DNA from: Enterospora canceri
Taxonomy: Eukaryota; Microsporidia; Enterocytozoonidae
Assembly (NCBI GenBank): GCA_002087915.1
Contig: LWDP01000022.1
Location: 1 to 26,533 of the forward strand
DNA length: 26,533 nucleotides
Direction: 5' to 3'
The stretch's first letter is position 1. Every line of letters begins with the position of its first letter. Under the pieces are notes generated by a model, which did no database searches, was not told where the DNA came from, and was given only the letters and a program-made list of their open reading frames with translations. The position numbers were made by a program, and so were the translations under genes. This document shows, piece by piece, positions 6,753 to 13,660 of this stretch.

Positions 6753-7526
6753 TTACTGATATCTGGCTTTGATATTCCTTTTATACAAATATAGCACCAA
6801 ATAGAATAAAGGTGTGATCAGTGTTAGTAGTATGAAATATTTCAGACTGTCTTCTCCCTCAAATGGCACTCTCACATTCATCCCAAATAATCCACTGATC
6901 GCCTGAATTGGTAGAAACAGAAATGTGATGAATGTGATGTATCCGATGCTATCGTTGAGTTTGTCTGTTTTCAGGGTGTATTTCACGTCCAAGTAGCCTA
7001 TGAATGTCTGTCTGAAGGTGTCGATGCTCCTTTTAATGTTTTTGATATGTTTTCTGATTTGAGCCAATTTGATTCCAATTCTACTGCTGTTAGAGAGTTT
7101 AGTGGCCATTTTATTGAATATCTCATTCTTAGCAATCACTTCATTCTCAATATCGTAGACATCCTGCAGTATTCTGCTTGATTCTGAGGCATACCTGACG
7201 TATTGATCAATTCTATTGGTTCTGTGACTCCTCATGGATTCAATATGGTCTTGTTTGATGATTCTGATACCCTCCCACACCTTACTGATCCTAGCCAAAT
7301 ATTGATCAATCACAAGTGTGAATATCTGATCAATATTCTCAACACTATCATCAATGAGACCTATAAAAATGCTATTTTCCTGGTAACCAACCAGAACATC
7401 CTCATCAACGAGATCAATCCAAATGAACTCACCAAACACCCTTAGACGAATCTCACTTAAATCATTAGCAACCATTTCATGCTTCTCAATTTCACTGAAT
7501 TCTCCAATGCATTTTGTTACAACCAT
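6753..7526 (-). CDS. CorA-type Mg2+ transporter
   Basis: A 257-residue protein with the CorA/Mrs2/Alr1 layout: a soluble N-terminal domain with long helices (about 65-190) and two C-terminal membrane helices (about 195-214 and 229-247). The first ends at the diagnostic pore-loop triplet Gly-Met-Asn (215-217, within SGLFGMNVRVPFE), followed by an acidic loop (EGED) and a basic tail. The family forms pentameric channels for Mg2+ and some other divalent ions. At 257 residues it is shorter than bacterial CorA (about 316) and much shorter than yeast Alr1, the deficit being at the N-terminus. Plasma membrane location (Alr-like) is more likely than mitochondrial, since microsporidia keep only mitosomes. 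The start follows an A-rich leader without an obvious CCC signal. Confidence 0.88.
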   Translation of the reverse strand: MVVTKCIGEFSEIEKHEMVANDLSEIRLRVFGEFIWIDLVDEDVLVGYQENSIFIGLIDDSVENIDQIFTLVIDQYLARISKVWEGIRIIKQDHIESMRSHRTNRIDQYVRYASESSRILQDVYDIENEVIAKNEIFNKMATKLSNSSRIGIKLAQIRKHIKNIKRSIDTFRQTFIGYLDVKYTLKTDKLNDSIGYITFITFLFLPIQAISGLFGMNVRVPFEGEDSLKYFILLTLITPLFYLVLYLYKRNIKARYQ

Positions 7527-7600
7527 AATTTGTTTGTTTAGGTTGTTTTATGTGTTTAGAAGTTGTTTGATTTAGTCTCGTAAAGCGAGATTGTATCCAA

Positions 7601-8716
7601 TCATATCACACAACAGCCACAGAATAGCGAGTATATGCTCTGGGAGATCGTCTTCTTCTCCTTGCTTCGAATAATCTCACGCATCCTTTCGTAAATCCTG
7701 GGATTGTAGACTGTGGGAATCTCAACAATTTTAAGCAGATTCCTACGCCTCATTTGGCAGCTGCTGATGAATTTGTACAGTTCGTGCAACTTCCTGTCTT
7801 TGGTTAAGCTTGTTTTACTACCATTTATGACTTCTTCCATATATTTCATTTTTGTTTGACAAACTCGCATATTCGTGCTACTCTTGTGCTGTGAGTCTGC
7901 TGCTCTACTGCTCCCCACAACTTGTTTATTGTGCTCTTCCACGTCCTCAACCCTGCTCTCTTCCATCACGCTGCTTTCTACTATTTTCAGGTACTTTTCT
8001 TCCCAGGGCAGTTTCCCCTCGTACATCCAAATACAAACGTAAACAAGATTCTCCAGGTCGTCCAGAAAGCAAGGTGCCTTAGCTCGATGGCAATTTATCG
8101 AGCAGTATCGCAGGGTTCCAACGACTGAATTGTTCAGAATGGCTGATATTTTGATTGCTGAACCAAAATCAACCAATTTAAGGTTAGTTATGGAATTTTG
8201 GTTGCATGAATTCAGTAGAATATTCTCAGGCTTAATGTCCCTGTAAACGTATCCACTGCTGTGAATGTGCTCCAATGCATCCAGAACCATCTCGAATACC
8301 CTGAATATCCCCTGTGTCACCACTTTCCTGCTTCTTCTCATCAAATCCAGGCAACTTCCTCCTCCAAGCTCCATCATCAGGTACTCGTTCTTCTCGTAGC
8401 TCACTGCCCTAATAATCCCATGATGCCTTCTTATGCTCTCCAATGCCTCTATTTCCGCATTCAGGTACTCCACTGCCTTCCTACACTTTTTTGTCTTATC
8501 CTTTTCTGTTTCCCTAGGCACTTTCATGGCATAGAACTCATCGTCATTTCTGTCCTGTATTTTGTAGACCACTCCAAAACTCCCCTCTCCCAGCTTCTCT
8601 ACCACCGTGTACCTGTTTCCATCCAATTCCCCTGAATCCGCCTTTGTTGAATTGTTTCTCATTTCTGTTGGGTGACTTGAAACAATCCCTTTTGGTCGAT
8701 GACGCATGTTTTGCAT
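7601..8716 (-). CDS. Casein kinase 1-like Ser/Thr protein kinase with C-terminal lipidation motif
   Basis: A 371-residue kinase with an intact active site: glycine loop GEGSFG (43-48), ATP-binding Lys65, catalytic loop YRDIKPEN (158-165, Tyr replacing His of HRD) and DFG (183-185). CK1 assignment rests on GTLRYCSINCH (200-210), which replaces the usual APE region, and on LDDLENLVYVCIWMYEGKLPW (from 218), both typical of the family. The C-terminus CGCCVI ends in a CaaX-like box (C368-C-V-I) with an extra Cys, suggesting prenylation and/or palmitoylation and membrane tethering as in yeast Yck proteins. Two ATGs lie three codons apart; the first is used here. A Ser/Glu-rich insert (about 246-285) interrupts the C-lobe. 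It is divergent to the MFS gene. Confidence 0.88.
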   Translation of the reverse strand: MQNMRHRPKGIVSSHPTEMRNNSTKADSGELDGNRYTVVEKLGEGSFGVVYKIQDRNDDEFYAMKVPRETEKDKTKKCRKAVEYLNAEIEALESIRRHHGIIRAVSYEKNEYLMMELGGGSCLDLMRRSRKVVTQGIFRVFEMVLDALEHIHSSGYVYRDIKPENILLNSCNQNSITNLKLVDFGSAIKISAILNNSVVGTLRYCSINCHRAKAPCFLDDLENLVYVCIWMYEGKLPWEEKYLKIVESSVMEESRVEDVEEHNKQVVGSSRAADSQHKSSTNMRVCQTKMKYMEEVINGSKTSLTKDRKLHELYKFISSCQMRRRNLLKIVEIPTVYNPRIYERMREIIRSKEKKTISQSIYSLFCGCCVI

Positions 8717-8817
8717 TCCACTGGTTCAATTCCCGTCTCTCTCATTTTTATCTACCACTGCGCATAATCCACTTTCTATCCAACCTATTTCACCACTCTA
8801 CTAAAACAGTTTCATTA

Positions 8818-8824
8818 TTTACCC
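8818..8824 (+). promoter_or_regulatory. TTTACCC start signal of the MFS transporter gene
   Basis: TTTACCC directly abuts ATG 8825. It lies in the 108-bp divergent gap (8717-8824) shared with the kinase gene, which must hold both promoters. Confidence 0.7.
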
Positions 8825-10000
8825 ATGGATATCAATACCAATGAAACCACTCTACCACTGAATAAGGAGACTACCAGAATAACCCATTCCAACATTAGTG
8901 CAGTCGTAGGCCTAATGCACTGTCTAATCATGGGAATGGTATTCCAGTCTTCCACGACACTCGTAGAAGACAGCTTCATCAGAAATGCGGCCCTCTGCCT
9001 CTTCACGGCCGCCGTATTCGGAAACCTCCTTGCCACTCTCATCAAACTGGAGTGCACTGCCTCGTTCATCCTCATCGACAGCATTTTCAGCACCGTCACT
9101 GCTGCCAGAATCTACTTCAACTCAAAAATGACTCTTCTTCTGGTGGTGCTCCTTTTCACCCCGTATGGAGTTGCAATAGGCTACATGATGAATATCGTAC
9201 CAGTCTACATCCTACAGACTGCTTCTGACAAGTACAGGGTCCTTCTGCTCAACTCAATTGGTGGCCTCGGAATTGTAGGCGGATTCATCCTCTTCAGAAA
9301 TGCCCAGGATCTCATCTCACTAACTACCGCCTTTGGCCTCATTCTTGGAACCAGCCTCCTCTTTGGCCTCTTCATGGGCCTGGCTGGAAAGAGAGTCAGA
9401 CTCAACACAGGCAGGAAGTTCGATCTAAGAAACCTCACTGACATCTTCTCCAATGGCCCCAACTCAGCCGCAATAATAATTCTAGCCATGGTCTCAAACA
9501 ACTACGCTGGAATCAACTACATCGTCTTCAACAGCACGACCATCTTCAAGGACTCCAACGCCCTCCTCGTCTTCAACCTGGTCAACTTCTTTGCTCAGTT
9601 TGTGACGTATCTCGGATACCTCTGCACCTTCAAATTTGGTCGAAAGCAGCTGATGCTCTTTTCATCTGCTGCCTGCTTAGTTGGAAACCTGGCATTTCTG
9701 CTCTCTGACATCCGCTACCACCGCTACATCTCGTTCTTCTTCATCCTCAGCTACAATCTTGGACTAGGAAATATCCCATTTGTGCTGACTTGTGAGGTGT
9801 TTCCGCCTCATGTCCTGCAAGAAGGGTCAATGATTGGATCATCGGCCAACTTCCTGGGTGGTTTGCTCTTCTCTCTCACATTCTCTAGTACTGGTAAGAC
9901 TGGATTTATTGTAAGCATGGTTTATCTAGCACTAAGTGGCCTATACTTTGCAGTATTCATGAAGGAAACAAAAGGGCAGAAAGAAGGAAAGTATCAATAA
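8825..10000 (+). CDS. MFS sugar transporter
   Basis: A 391-residue integral membrane protein with about 10-12 hydrophobic helices and the signatures of the sugar porter family: VPVYILQTASDKYR (125-138) after the fourth helix, FGRKQ (271-275) between helices 8 and 9, GLGNIPFVLTCEVFPP (313-328, compare the G-P-x-x-W-x-x-x-E-x-F-P pattern) and ETKGQ (381-385, compare PETKG) at the C-terminal end. It probably imports hexoses. It is about 100 residues shorter than yeast hexose transporters, with a reduced central loop. In microsporidia such transporters have been found in the parasite plasma membrane, taking up host sugar. The start directly follows TTTACCC. Confidence 0.9.
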   Translation: MDINTNETTLPLNKETTRITHSNISAVVGLMHCLIMGMVFQSSTTLVEDSFIRNAALCLFTAAVFGNLLATLIKLECTASFILIDSIFSTVTAARIYFNSKMTLLLVVLLFTPYGVAIGYMMNIVPVYILQTASDKYRVLLLNSIGGLGIVGGFILFRNAQDLISLTTAFGLILGTSLLFGLFMGLAGKRVRLNTGRKFDLRNLTDIFSNGPNSAAIIILAMVSNNYAGINYIVFNSTTIFKDSNALLVFNLVNFFAQFVTYLGYLCTFKFGRKQLMLFSSAACLVGNLAFLLSDIRYHRYISFFFILSYNLGLGNIPFVLTCEVFPPHVLQEGSMIGSSANFLGGLLFSLTFSSTGKTGFIVSMVYLALSGLYFAVFMKETKGQKEGKYQ

Positions 10001-10051
10001 AGTGGTTACAGTAGTTAGTTAGGGTAGTTTAGTTATTGGAGTATGGTACAA

Positions 10052-10062
10052 TTTACACCCCA
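10052..10062 (+). promoter_or_regulatory. TTTACACCCCA start signal of the dUTPase gene
   Basis: TTTACACCCCA directly precedes ATG 10063 and selects this ATG over non-ATG codons further upstream in the open frame. Confidence 0.65.
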
Positions 10063-10458
10063 ATGTCCTCCACTTCCTGTTCTATTCAACGAATCAAATT
10101 CTGTAAAATTGACAAGGCAGCAGTGATTCCACGGAGACAGACCACTGGTGCGGCTGGATACGACCTCCATTCAATTGAGAACGTCTGCATTGGCCCACAG
10201 GAGTCAGTGATCATCAGAACGGGTCTCTTCATTCTACTACGCCCAGAAATATTTGGGATGATTTTCAGTAGAAGTGGCCTATCCTACAAGAACGGGATTG
10301 AAGTCAAGAACTCCTACGTAGTAGACAGGAAGGAGATCGTAATTACGGTAGTGAATAACACGAATATACCATTTGTAGTAGAAAGTGGAATGAGGGTAGC
10401 ACAGTTGGTATTCATAAAGAAGGATGAGAGGAGATTTAATAGGGTAGGTAGCAGTTAG
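10063..10458 (+). CDS. dUTPase-like protein (dUTP diphosphatase), divergent motifs 3 and 5
   Basis: A 131-residue protein with trimeric dUTPase motifs: motif 1 AAGYDL (30-35), motif 2 SRSGLSYKNG (69-78) and motif 4 ESGMRVAQLVF (107-117). The enzyme hydrolyses dUTP to dUMP, protecting DNA from uracil and supplying thymidylate synthesis. Motif 3 is unusual: where the family has G-V-I-D-x-D-Y the protein reads NSYVVDRKEIV (83-93), about two residues shorter and without the Tyr that stacks on uracil. Motif 5 (glycine-rich, G-F-G-S-T-G in others) is reduced to RFNRVGSS at the extreme C-terminus. So the fold is clear but normal activity is uncertain. The stop is followed by TAG/GTAG-rich DNA and the gene converges on TSR3. 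Confidence 0.85.
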   Translation: MSSTSCSIQRIKFCKIDKAAVIPRRQTTGAAGYDLHSIENVCIGPQESVIIRTGLFILLRPEIFGMIFSRSGLSYKNGIEVKNSYVVDRKEIVITVVNNTNIPFVVESGMRVAQLVFIKKDERRFNRVGSS

Positions 10459-10535
10459 TAGGGTAGATAGTAAGACAGTAATTGGTAACACAGTATAGTT
10501 AAAACAGTAGTTTGTTTGCACCAAATTTACTACAG

Positions 10536-11066
10536 TCACTTCTCACCCTCTTTCGCGTACTCCTCTGATGCCTTCCTGACTTCTTCCTCTGTCTCACACC
10601 CTTCGTACCTGTCCAATCTCTCCTGATTCATCCTAAAGAACTCATCTCCGTAGCTGAATCCACCAAACACCTCTCTTGCCTCCTCCTTGTATCCCAAAAT
10701 GAACAGTGCCCCAGCCAGTGCCTCTACGCAGTTCAACTTCCACGGTCTACCGTAGTTGATCGTATTCGATGCCACCAAGTACGGCAGTGTCCTGTGCAAG
10801 TGAATCGGAACCAGCCTACAGAACTTCCCAAAATCAAATTCCCTTATTCTGTTCCAGCTGCAATCAACCAGGCCAATTCCAACCAATTCCACCTTGTTCA
10901 AATCTCGCCTACTCAAAACTCGTTTTCCAATTGGAGAGAGAACAATCCCATTCCACCTTGTCTTCGTGCTCAGTGGCCTCACTCTCCCGTATTTGACCAT
11001 CCTGTGCCCACTGCACTTGCGCATATCACACTCTCCAAATTCATAAATTATTCTGGTTGGCTTCAT
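10536..11066 (-). CDS. TSR3: Tsr3, 18S rRNA aminocarboxypropyltransferase
   Basis: A 176-residue protein with the Tsr3 signatures: DMRKCSG (14-20), VLSPIGKRVLSRRD (42-55), IGLVDCSW (64-71), and RTLPYLVASNTINYGRPWKLNCVEA (starting at 92). The enzyme transfers the aminocarboxypropyl group of S-adenosylmethionine to a hypermodified pseudouridine in 18S rRNA, a late step of small-subunit maturation. Yeast Tsr3 has about 310 residues; this version is essentially the catalytic core with an acidic tail. ATG 11066 is the first in-frame ATG; the open frame extends upstream without one. It is divergent to the 107-residue gene with only 15 bp between the two start codons. Confidence 0.93.
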   Translation of the reverse strand: MKPTRIIYEFGECDMRKCSGHRMVKYGRVRPLSTKTRWNGIVLSPIGKRVLSRRDLNKVELVGIGLVDCSWNRIREFDFGKFCRLVPIHLHRTLPYLVASNTINYGRPWKLNCVEALAGALFILGYKEEAREVFGGFSYGDEFFRMNQERLDRYEGCETEEEVRKASEEYAKEGEK

Positions 11067-11081
11067 CCTCTTTATCACCCC
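11067..11081. promoter_or_regulatory. 15-bp divergent spacer with a shared ATCACCCC/GGGGTGAT signal
   Basis: The spacer reads CCTCTTTATCACCCC on the plus strand. For the plus gene (ATG 11082) it supplies the usual TTTATCACCCC; for TSR3 (ATG 11066) the same bases read GGGGTGATAAAGAGG, resembling the GGG variant described for microsporidian promoters. Any further promoter elements must lie within the opposing coding regions. Confidence 0.6.
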
Positions 11082-11405
11082 ATGCCAAAGGACTATTCAG
11101 TTGAAATTCCAATTGAGCTGGCCCATGAAATACAGTCGTTCATAACACACGTGAAGGCACACGAGTACTCAGAATGCACCAGAAAAGCAGATGGGAGCAG
11201 CACATTCAAGGACCTAATCAAGAAGTACAAGTACGAAATGGGACTCACGTACAAGTTGGAGTATCTGAAGACGTATGCTGATATAATGAAGATTGAGGCA
11301 GAGAAGGAGTACAAGAAGATGAAGGAGACCATTGCTAAGGACGAGTTGATCAGAATATGCGAGAGATTGAATGAGAAGGAGACACAATATGTTGACACAG
11401 AATAG
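11082..11405 (+). CDS. Small helical protein, unknown function
   Basis: A 107-residue protein. ATG 11082 directly follows TTTATCACCCC; the frame is open much further upstream only because it lies opposite TSR3. The protein is charged and mostly helical by eye, with a Lys/Tyr/Glu-rich coiled-coil-like C-terminal half (about 55-100). There is no signal peptide, membrane segment or known motif. A nuclear or cytosolic subunit of a larger complex is possible but not shown. The stop is followed by G/T-rich GTAGTTAGTGTC repeats. Confidence 0.75.
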   Translation: MPKDYSVEIPIELAHEIQSFITHVKAHEYSECTRKADGSSTFKDLIKKYKYEMGLTYKLEYLKTYADIMKIEAEKEYKKMKETIAKDELIRICERLNEKETQYVDTE

Positions 11406-11520
11406 GGTGGTAGTTAGTGTCGTAGTTAGTGTCGTAGATAGGGTGGTAGTTGGCTACATCCTTTCTCTCCTACTACTACTGTTATTACTATTACTACTAC
11501 TATACTACTACCACTATACC
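11406..11520. repeat. Intergenic GTAGTTAGTGTC repeats followed by a TAC-rich tract
   Basis: The first half repeats GTAGTTAGTGTC and GATAGGGTGGTAG after the stop of the 107-residue gene; the second half is a TACTAC/TATTAC tract ahead of NOC2. The change from TAG-type to TAC-type triplets occurs at about 11455-11470. No gene is supported here. Confidence 0.7.
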
Positions 11521-11555
11521 AATTGTGTTATCAAATTATTTGGCCTAAAACACCC

Positions 11556-12272
11556 ATGGATGATCTGATATTTTTGTATGAAAATCCAGAGAGACTGAAT
11601 GATCTCATTGATGAATTCAGAGCCAAGAGAAGCTACGCAGATGAAATAACAGAGCTGAAGTCGATGATTGAGAAGGACGATGCCGAGAGAATGAGAATCA
11701 TTTTCTACGTAAAAATTCTATCAAAATGTGTGGTGAAGAAGAGTGACGTGACTGAATTCCATTCAACTGTTCTTAGGGAAGTGGGAAGAAGAAACAGCAT
11801 CAAGAACGGAATACTCGTTCTGAACATGATCAACAGCCTGGGAGAAGGAAGGGCGTTTGTGCCAGTGGTCTTTGAGGCACTGAAGCTGCTGGCTGCTGTC
11901 GTGGCAACCAGGCCCAAAGCACAAATCAGTAGAAAATTCAGCCTCGATCGAATCAAAATCACCAGTGATGACATGCAGAGTGTGGAGTTGCAGCTGTTTC
12001 TGGTTGAGGAGGCAATTGGTGTCATCAGACGAAGCATGTCAGCCCATTCCAAGAGCATCGGATTCCCAGAATTGGCTGAGGCCGTGAACAGGGAGTTGAG
12101 GAAGGCCAAAGTGGGGGACTTCAAGGAGGTTGTGGGAAGTCTGGTGAATCGGATTGAAAAAAGGAGACTGCTCATTCTGAAAGAGAGAGAAGAGGCATTT
12201 AGGAAGGAGGACGTGTTGGATGAGAACAAGGTGAGGGAGTTTGAGAAGAAGATTGGAAGTGTTGAAATGTAG
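11556..12272 (+). CDS. NOC2: Noc2-like nucleolar protein, reduced to the C-terminal core
   Basis: A 238-residue protein. ATG 11556 directly follows AAAACACCC. The C-terminal half matches the conserved Noc2 region: the VLNMINSLGEGRAFVPVVFE segment (about 86-105, compare the N-S-L-x-x-x-x-x-Y-I-P pattern), then MSAHSKSIGFPELAEAVNREL (about 161-181, compare Y-x-x-S-I-A-F-P-E-L) and a terminal region RIEKRRLLILKEREEA like the Noc2 K-x-I-x-x-K-R motif. Noc2 forms complexes with Noc1 and Noc3 for pre-60S assembly and nuclear export. Yeast Noc2 has about 710 residues, so two thirds are missing, including the acidic N-terminus. With Tsr3 nearby it is the second ribosome-biogenesis gene here. Confidence 0.8.
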   Translation: MDDLIFLYENPERLNDLIDEFRAKRSYADEITELKSMIEKDDAERMRIIFYVKILSKCVVKKSDVTEFHSTVLREVGRRNSIKNGILVLNMINSLGEGRAFVPVVFEALKLLAAVVATRPKAQISRKFSLDRIKITSDDMQSVELQLFLVEEAIGVIRRSMSAHSKSIGFPELAEAVNRELRKAKVGDFKEVVGSLVNRIEKRRLLILKEREEAFRKEDVLDENKVREFEKKIGSVEM

Positions 12273-12330
12273 GGCACTATGAGACCAATAAATAGGTTGC
12301 GTAATTGTCATTTATTGTGGCTACTTTCAG

Positions 12331-12723
12331 CTAGGAGCTGTCGTACTCATCCAGGTCATACGTCTCGTTGTCACTCTCACTAGAGCACTTCATTTCTTCT
12401 GCAACTTTAATCGACCTTTCTTCCATGTACGTCTCCTCCTTCTCCTCCATTCTCTTTAGTTCCAGCTTTATTTCGATCTTCTGTTCTGCGTATTTGGCAT
12501 TCAAGATGTGAGATGCCGTAATATGCCTAGAAAGCATCCTTGATAGGTCACTCACCCTCTTCCTGCCTGGCTCCACCCTCTTTTCATCCTCTCTCTTCTT
12601 CCCAATTCCCTGTTCAATCTTCTTCACCATCTCCCTCACTTTGTTCCCATCACCATCTCCTTCTTCTTTCATTGGGGCTCTTCTAGAAGACTGAAACAGC
12701 CTCCTTTTTCTTCCAGAATCCAT
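12331..12723 (-). CDS. Small charged protein, unknown function
   Basis: A 130-residue hydrophilic protein from ATG 12723, the first in-frame ATG. The leader reads GACCCTATTCCAATTGCACCAA, with a C-triplet about 20 bp upstream. The N-terminus is strongly basic (SGRKRRLFQSSRRAP), suggesting a nuclear or nucleolar localisation signal; the middle is Lys/Glu-rich and helical; the end is acidic (SSESDNETYDLDEYDSS). No domain was recognised. It is divergent to the DSK2 gene (103-bp gap) and convergent with NOC2 (58-bp gap). Confidence 0.68.
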   Translation of the reverse strand: MDSGRKRRLFQSSRRAPMKEEGDGDGNKVREMVKKIEQGIGKKREDEKRVEPGRKRVSDLSRMLSRHITASHILNAKYAEQKIEIKLELKRMEEKEETYMEERSIKVAEEMKCSSESDNETYDLDEYDSS

Positions 12724-12826
12724 TTGGTGCAATTGGAATAGGGTCAATGATTCAAACCTAATTCAGCCCATTCTCATTCGTCACTTTCCTCCTTTTTGGT
12801 TTATTTTTGTTTTGCTGCCCTAGGCC

Positions 12827-13609
12827 ATGAATGTCTTCCTTCAGTATCTGCATACAACACGCACCATGGAGATCAGGAGCAACGAGACGGTGGAAGACAT
12901 CAAAGAGAGGGCAGCAGCCCTCTTCCAACTCCAACTGGCTGAAGTCGTCCTCTTCTACAGAAACAGAAGCCTGAATTCGGACTACAAGTGCTGTCACGAA
13001 CTGGGAATAGAGGAGGGTGTCACAATTGTGGTTAAGCGTAACGTAAAGGTGGGAGAAGGAAGGAAGGAGAGCAGCATGCAGGAGATGCTCAAGAATCCAG
13101 CAATGAAGAACATGCTTAAGAACCCAAACACGCTCAAATCGATCAAGAAGATGTTTCTGGCCAACGAGGAGAACGAGGACGTGAAGACGAGCCAGCTGGG
13201 GGCGCTGCTGAACGAGGAGGGCATCGAGGACGAGTTGGAGAGGATGACTGAGAACACGGAGTACCTGAACAGCCAAATGAGGAACGCAGACCTGGCCATG
13301 GCGAAGCTGGAGAACATGCCAGGCGGAATGAACATGATGAGCTCGATGCTCAAGGACGTGGAGGACCCGCTGAAGCGCCTTCAAAGGAAGACGTACAATG
13401 CTGGGAGTGAGATGAGCACGAGACAGGAGTCATTTATACCAGGAAAAGTCAAGATGAATCCACACGTCCAGTACAGGAAGCAGAATGCAAGCATGATTGA
13501 GAAGGGGTTTGCTGATGGGCTAATGAACATAGATGCCCTGGTCAAGACTGGTGGAAATGAGTCACAGGCAATAGAGCTGGTTTTGGAGAAGTTGGATCAA
13601 GAGCAGTAA
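12827..13609 (+). CDS. DSK2: Ubiquilin/Dsk2-type ubiquitin receptor
   Basis: A 260-residue protein with the ubiquilin order of domains: a ubiquitin-like domain (1-71), STI1-like repeats (LKNPAMKNMLKNPNTLKSI, 88-106, and NADLAMAKLENMPGGMNMM, 153-171) and a C-terminal UBA domain (about 214-256, with GFADGLMNIDALVKTGGN). Such proteins bind ubiquitin chains with the UBA and the proteasome with the UBL, delivering substrates in quality control and ER-associated degradation. Yeast Dsk2 has 373 residues; the low-complexity linkers are missing here. The start follows TTGCTGCCCTAGGCC. The UBA retains the hydrophobic patch pattern but begins MIEKGF where most relatives have a more canonical M-G-F loop. 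Confidence 0.92.
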   Translation: MNVFLQYLHTTRTMEIRSNETVEDIKERAAALFQLQLAEVVLFYRNRSLNSDYKCCHELGIEEGVTIVVKRNVKVGEGRKESSMQEMLKNPAMKNMLKNPNTLKSIKKMFLANEENEDVKTSQLGALLNEEGIEDELERMTENTEYLNSQMRNADLAMAKLENMPGGMNMMSSMLKDVEDPLKRLQRKTYNAGSEMSTRQESFIPGKVKMNPHVQYRKQNASMIEKGFADGLMNIDALVKTGGNESQAIELVLEKLDQEQ

Positions 13610-13660
13610 CGAGTATTTTATAATGATAAAATTATCACTGATAATTTACTCAGAGATTGA

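Noticed and set aside
10005..10030. TTAGTTAGGG-like bases resembling a telomere repeat
   Set aside because: Only one irregular copy is present and it lies between genes; it belongs to the TAG-rich 3' flank pattern.
11455..11520. TAC-type triplet tracts as a CRISPR-like or satellite array
   Set aside because: The repeats are short, irregular and lack spacers; they occur in several gaps beside genes.
12758..13384. 208-codon minus-strand frame
   Set aside because: It is antisense to the DSK2 gene, with a His/Val/Leu-rich composition typical of shadows of Glu/Met/Lys-rich codons.
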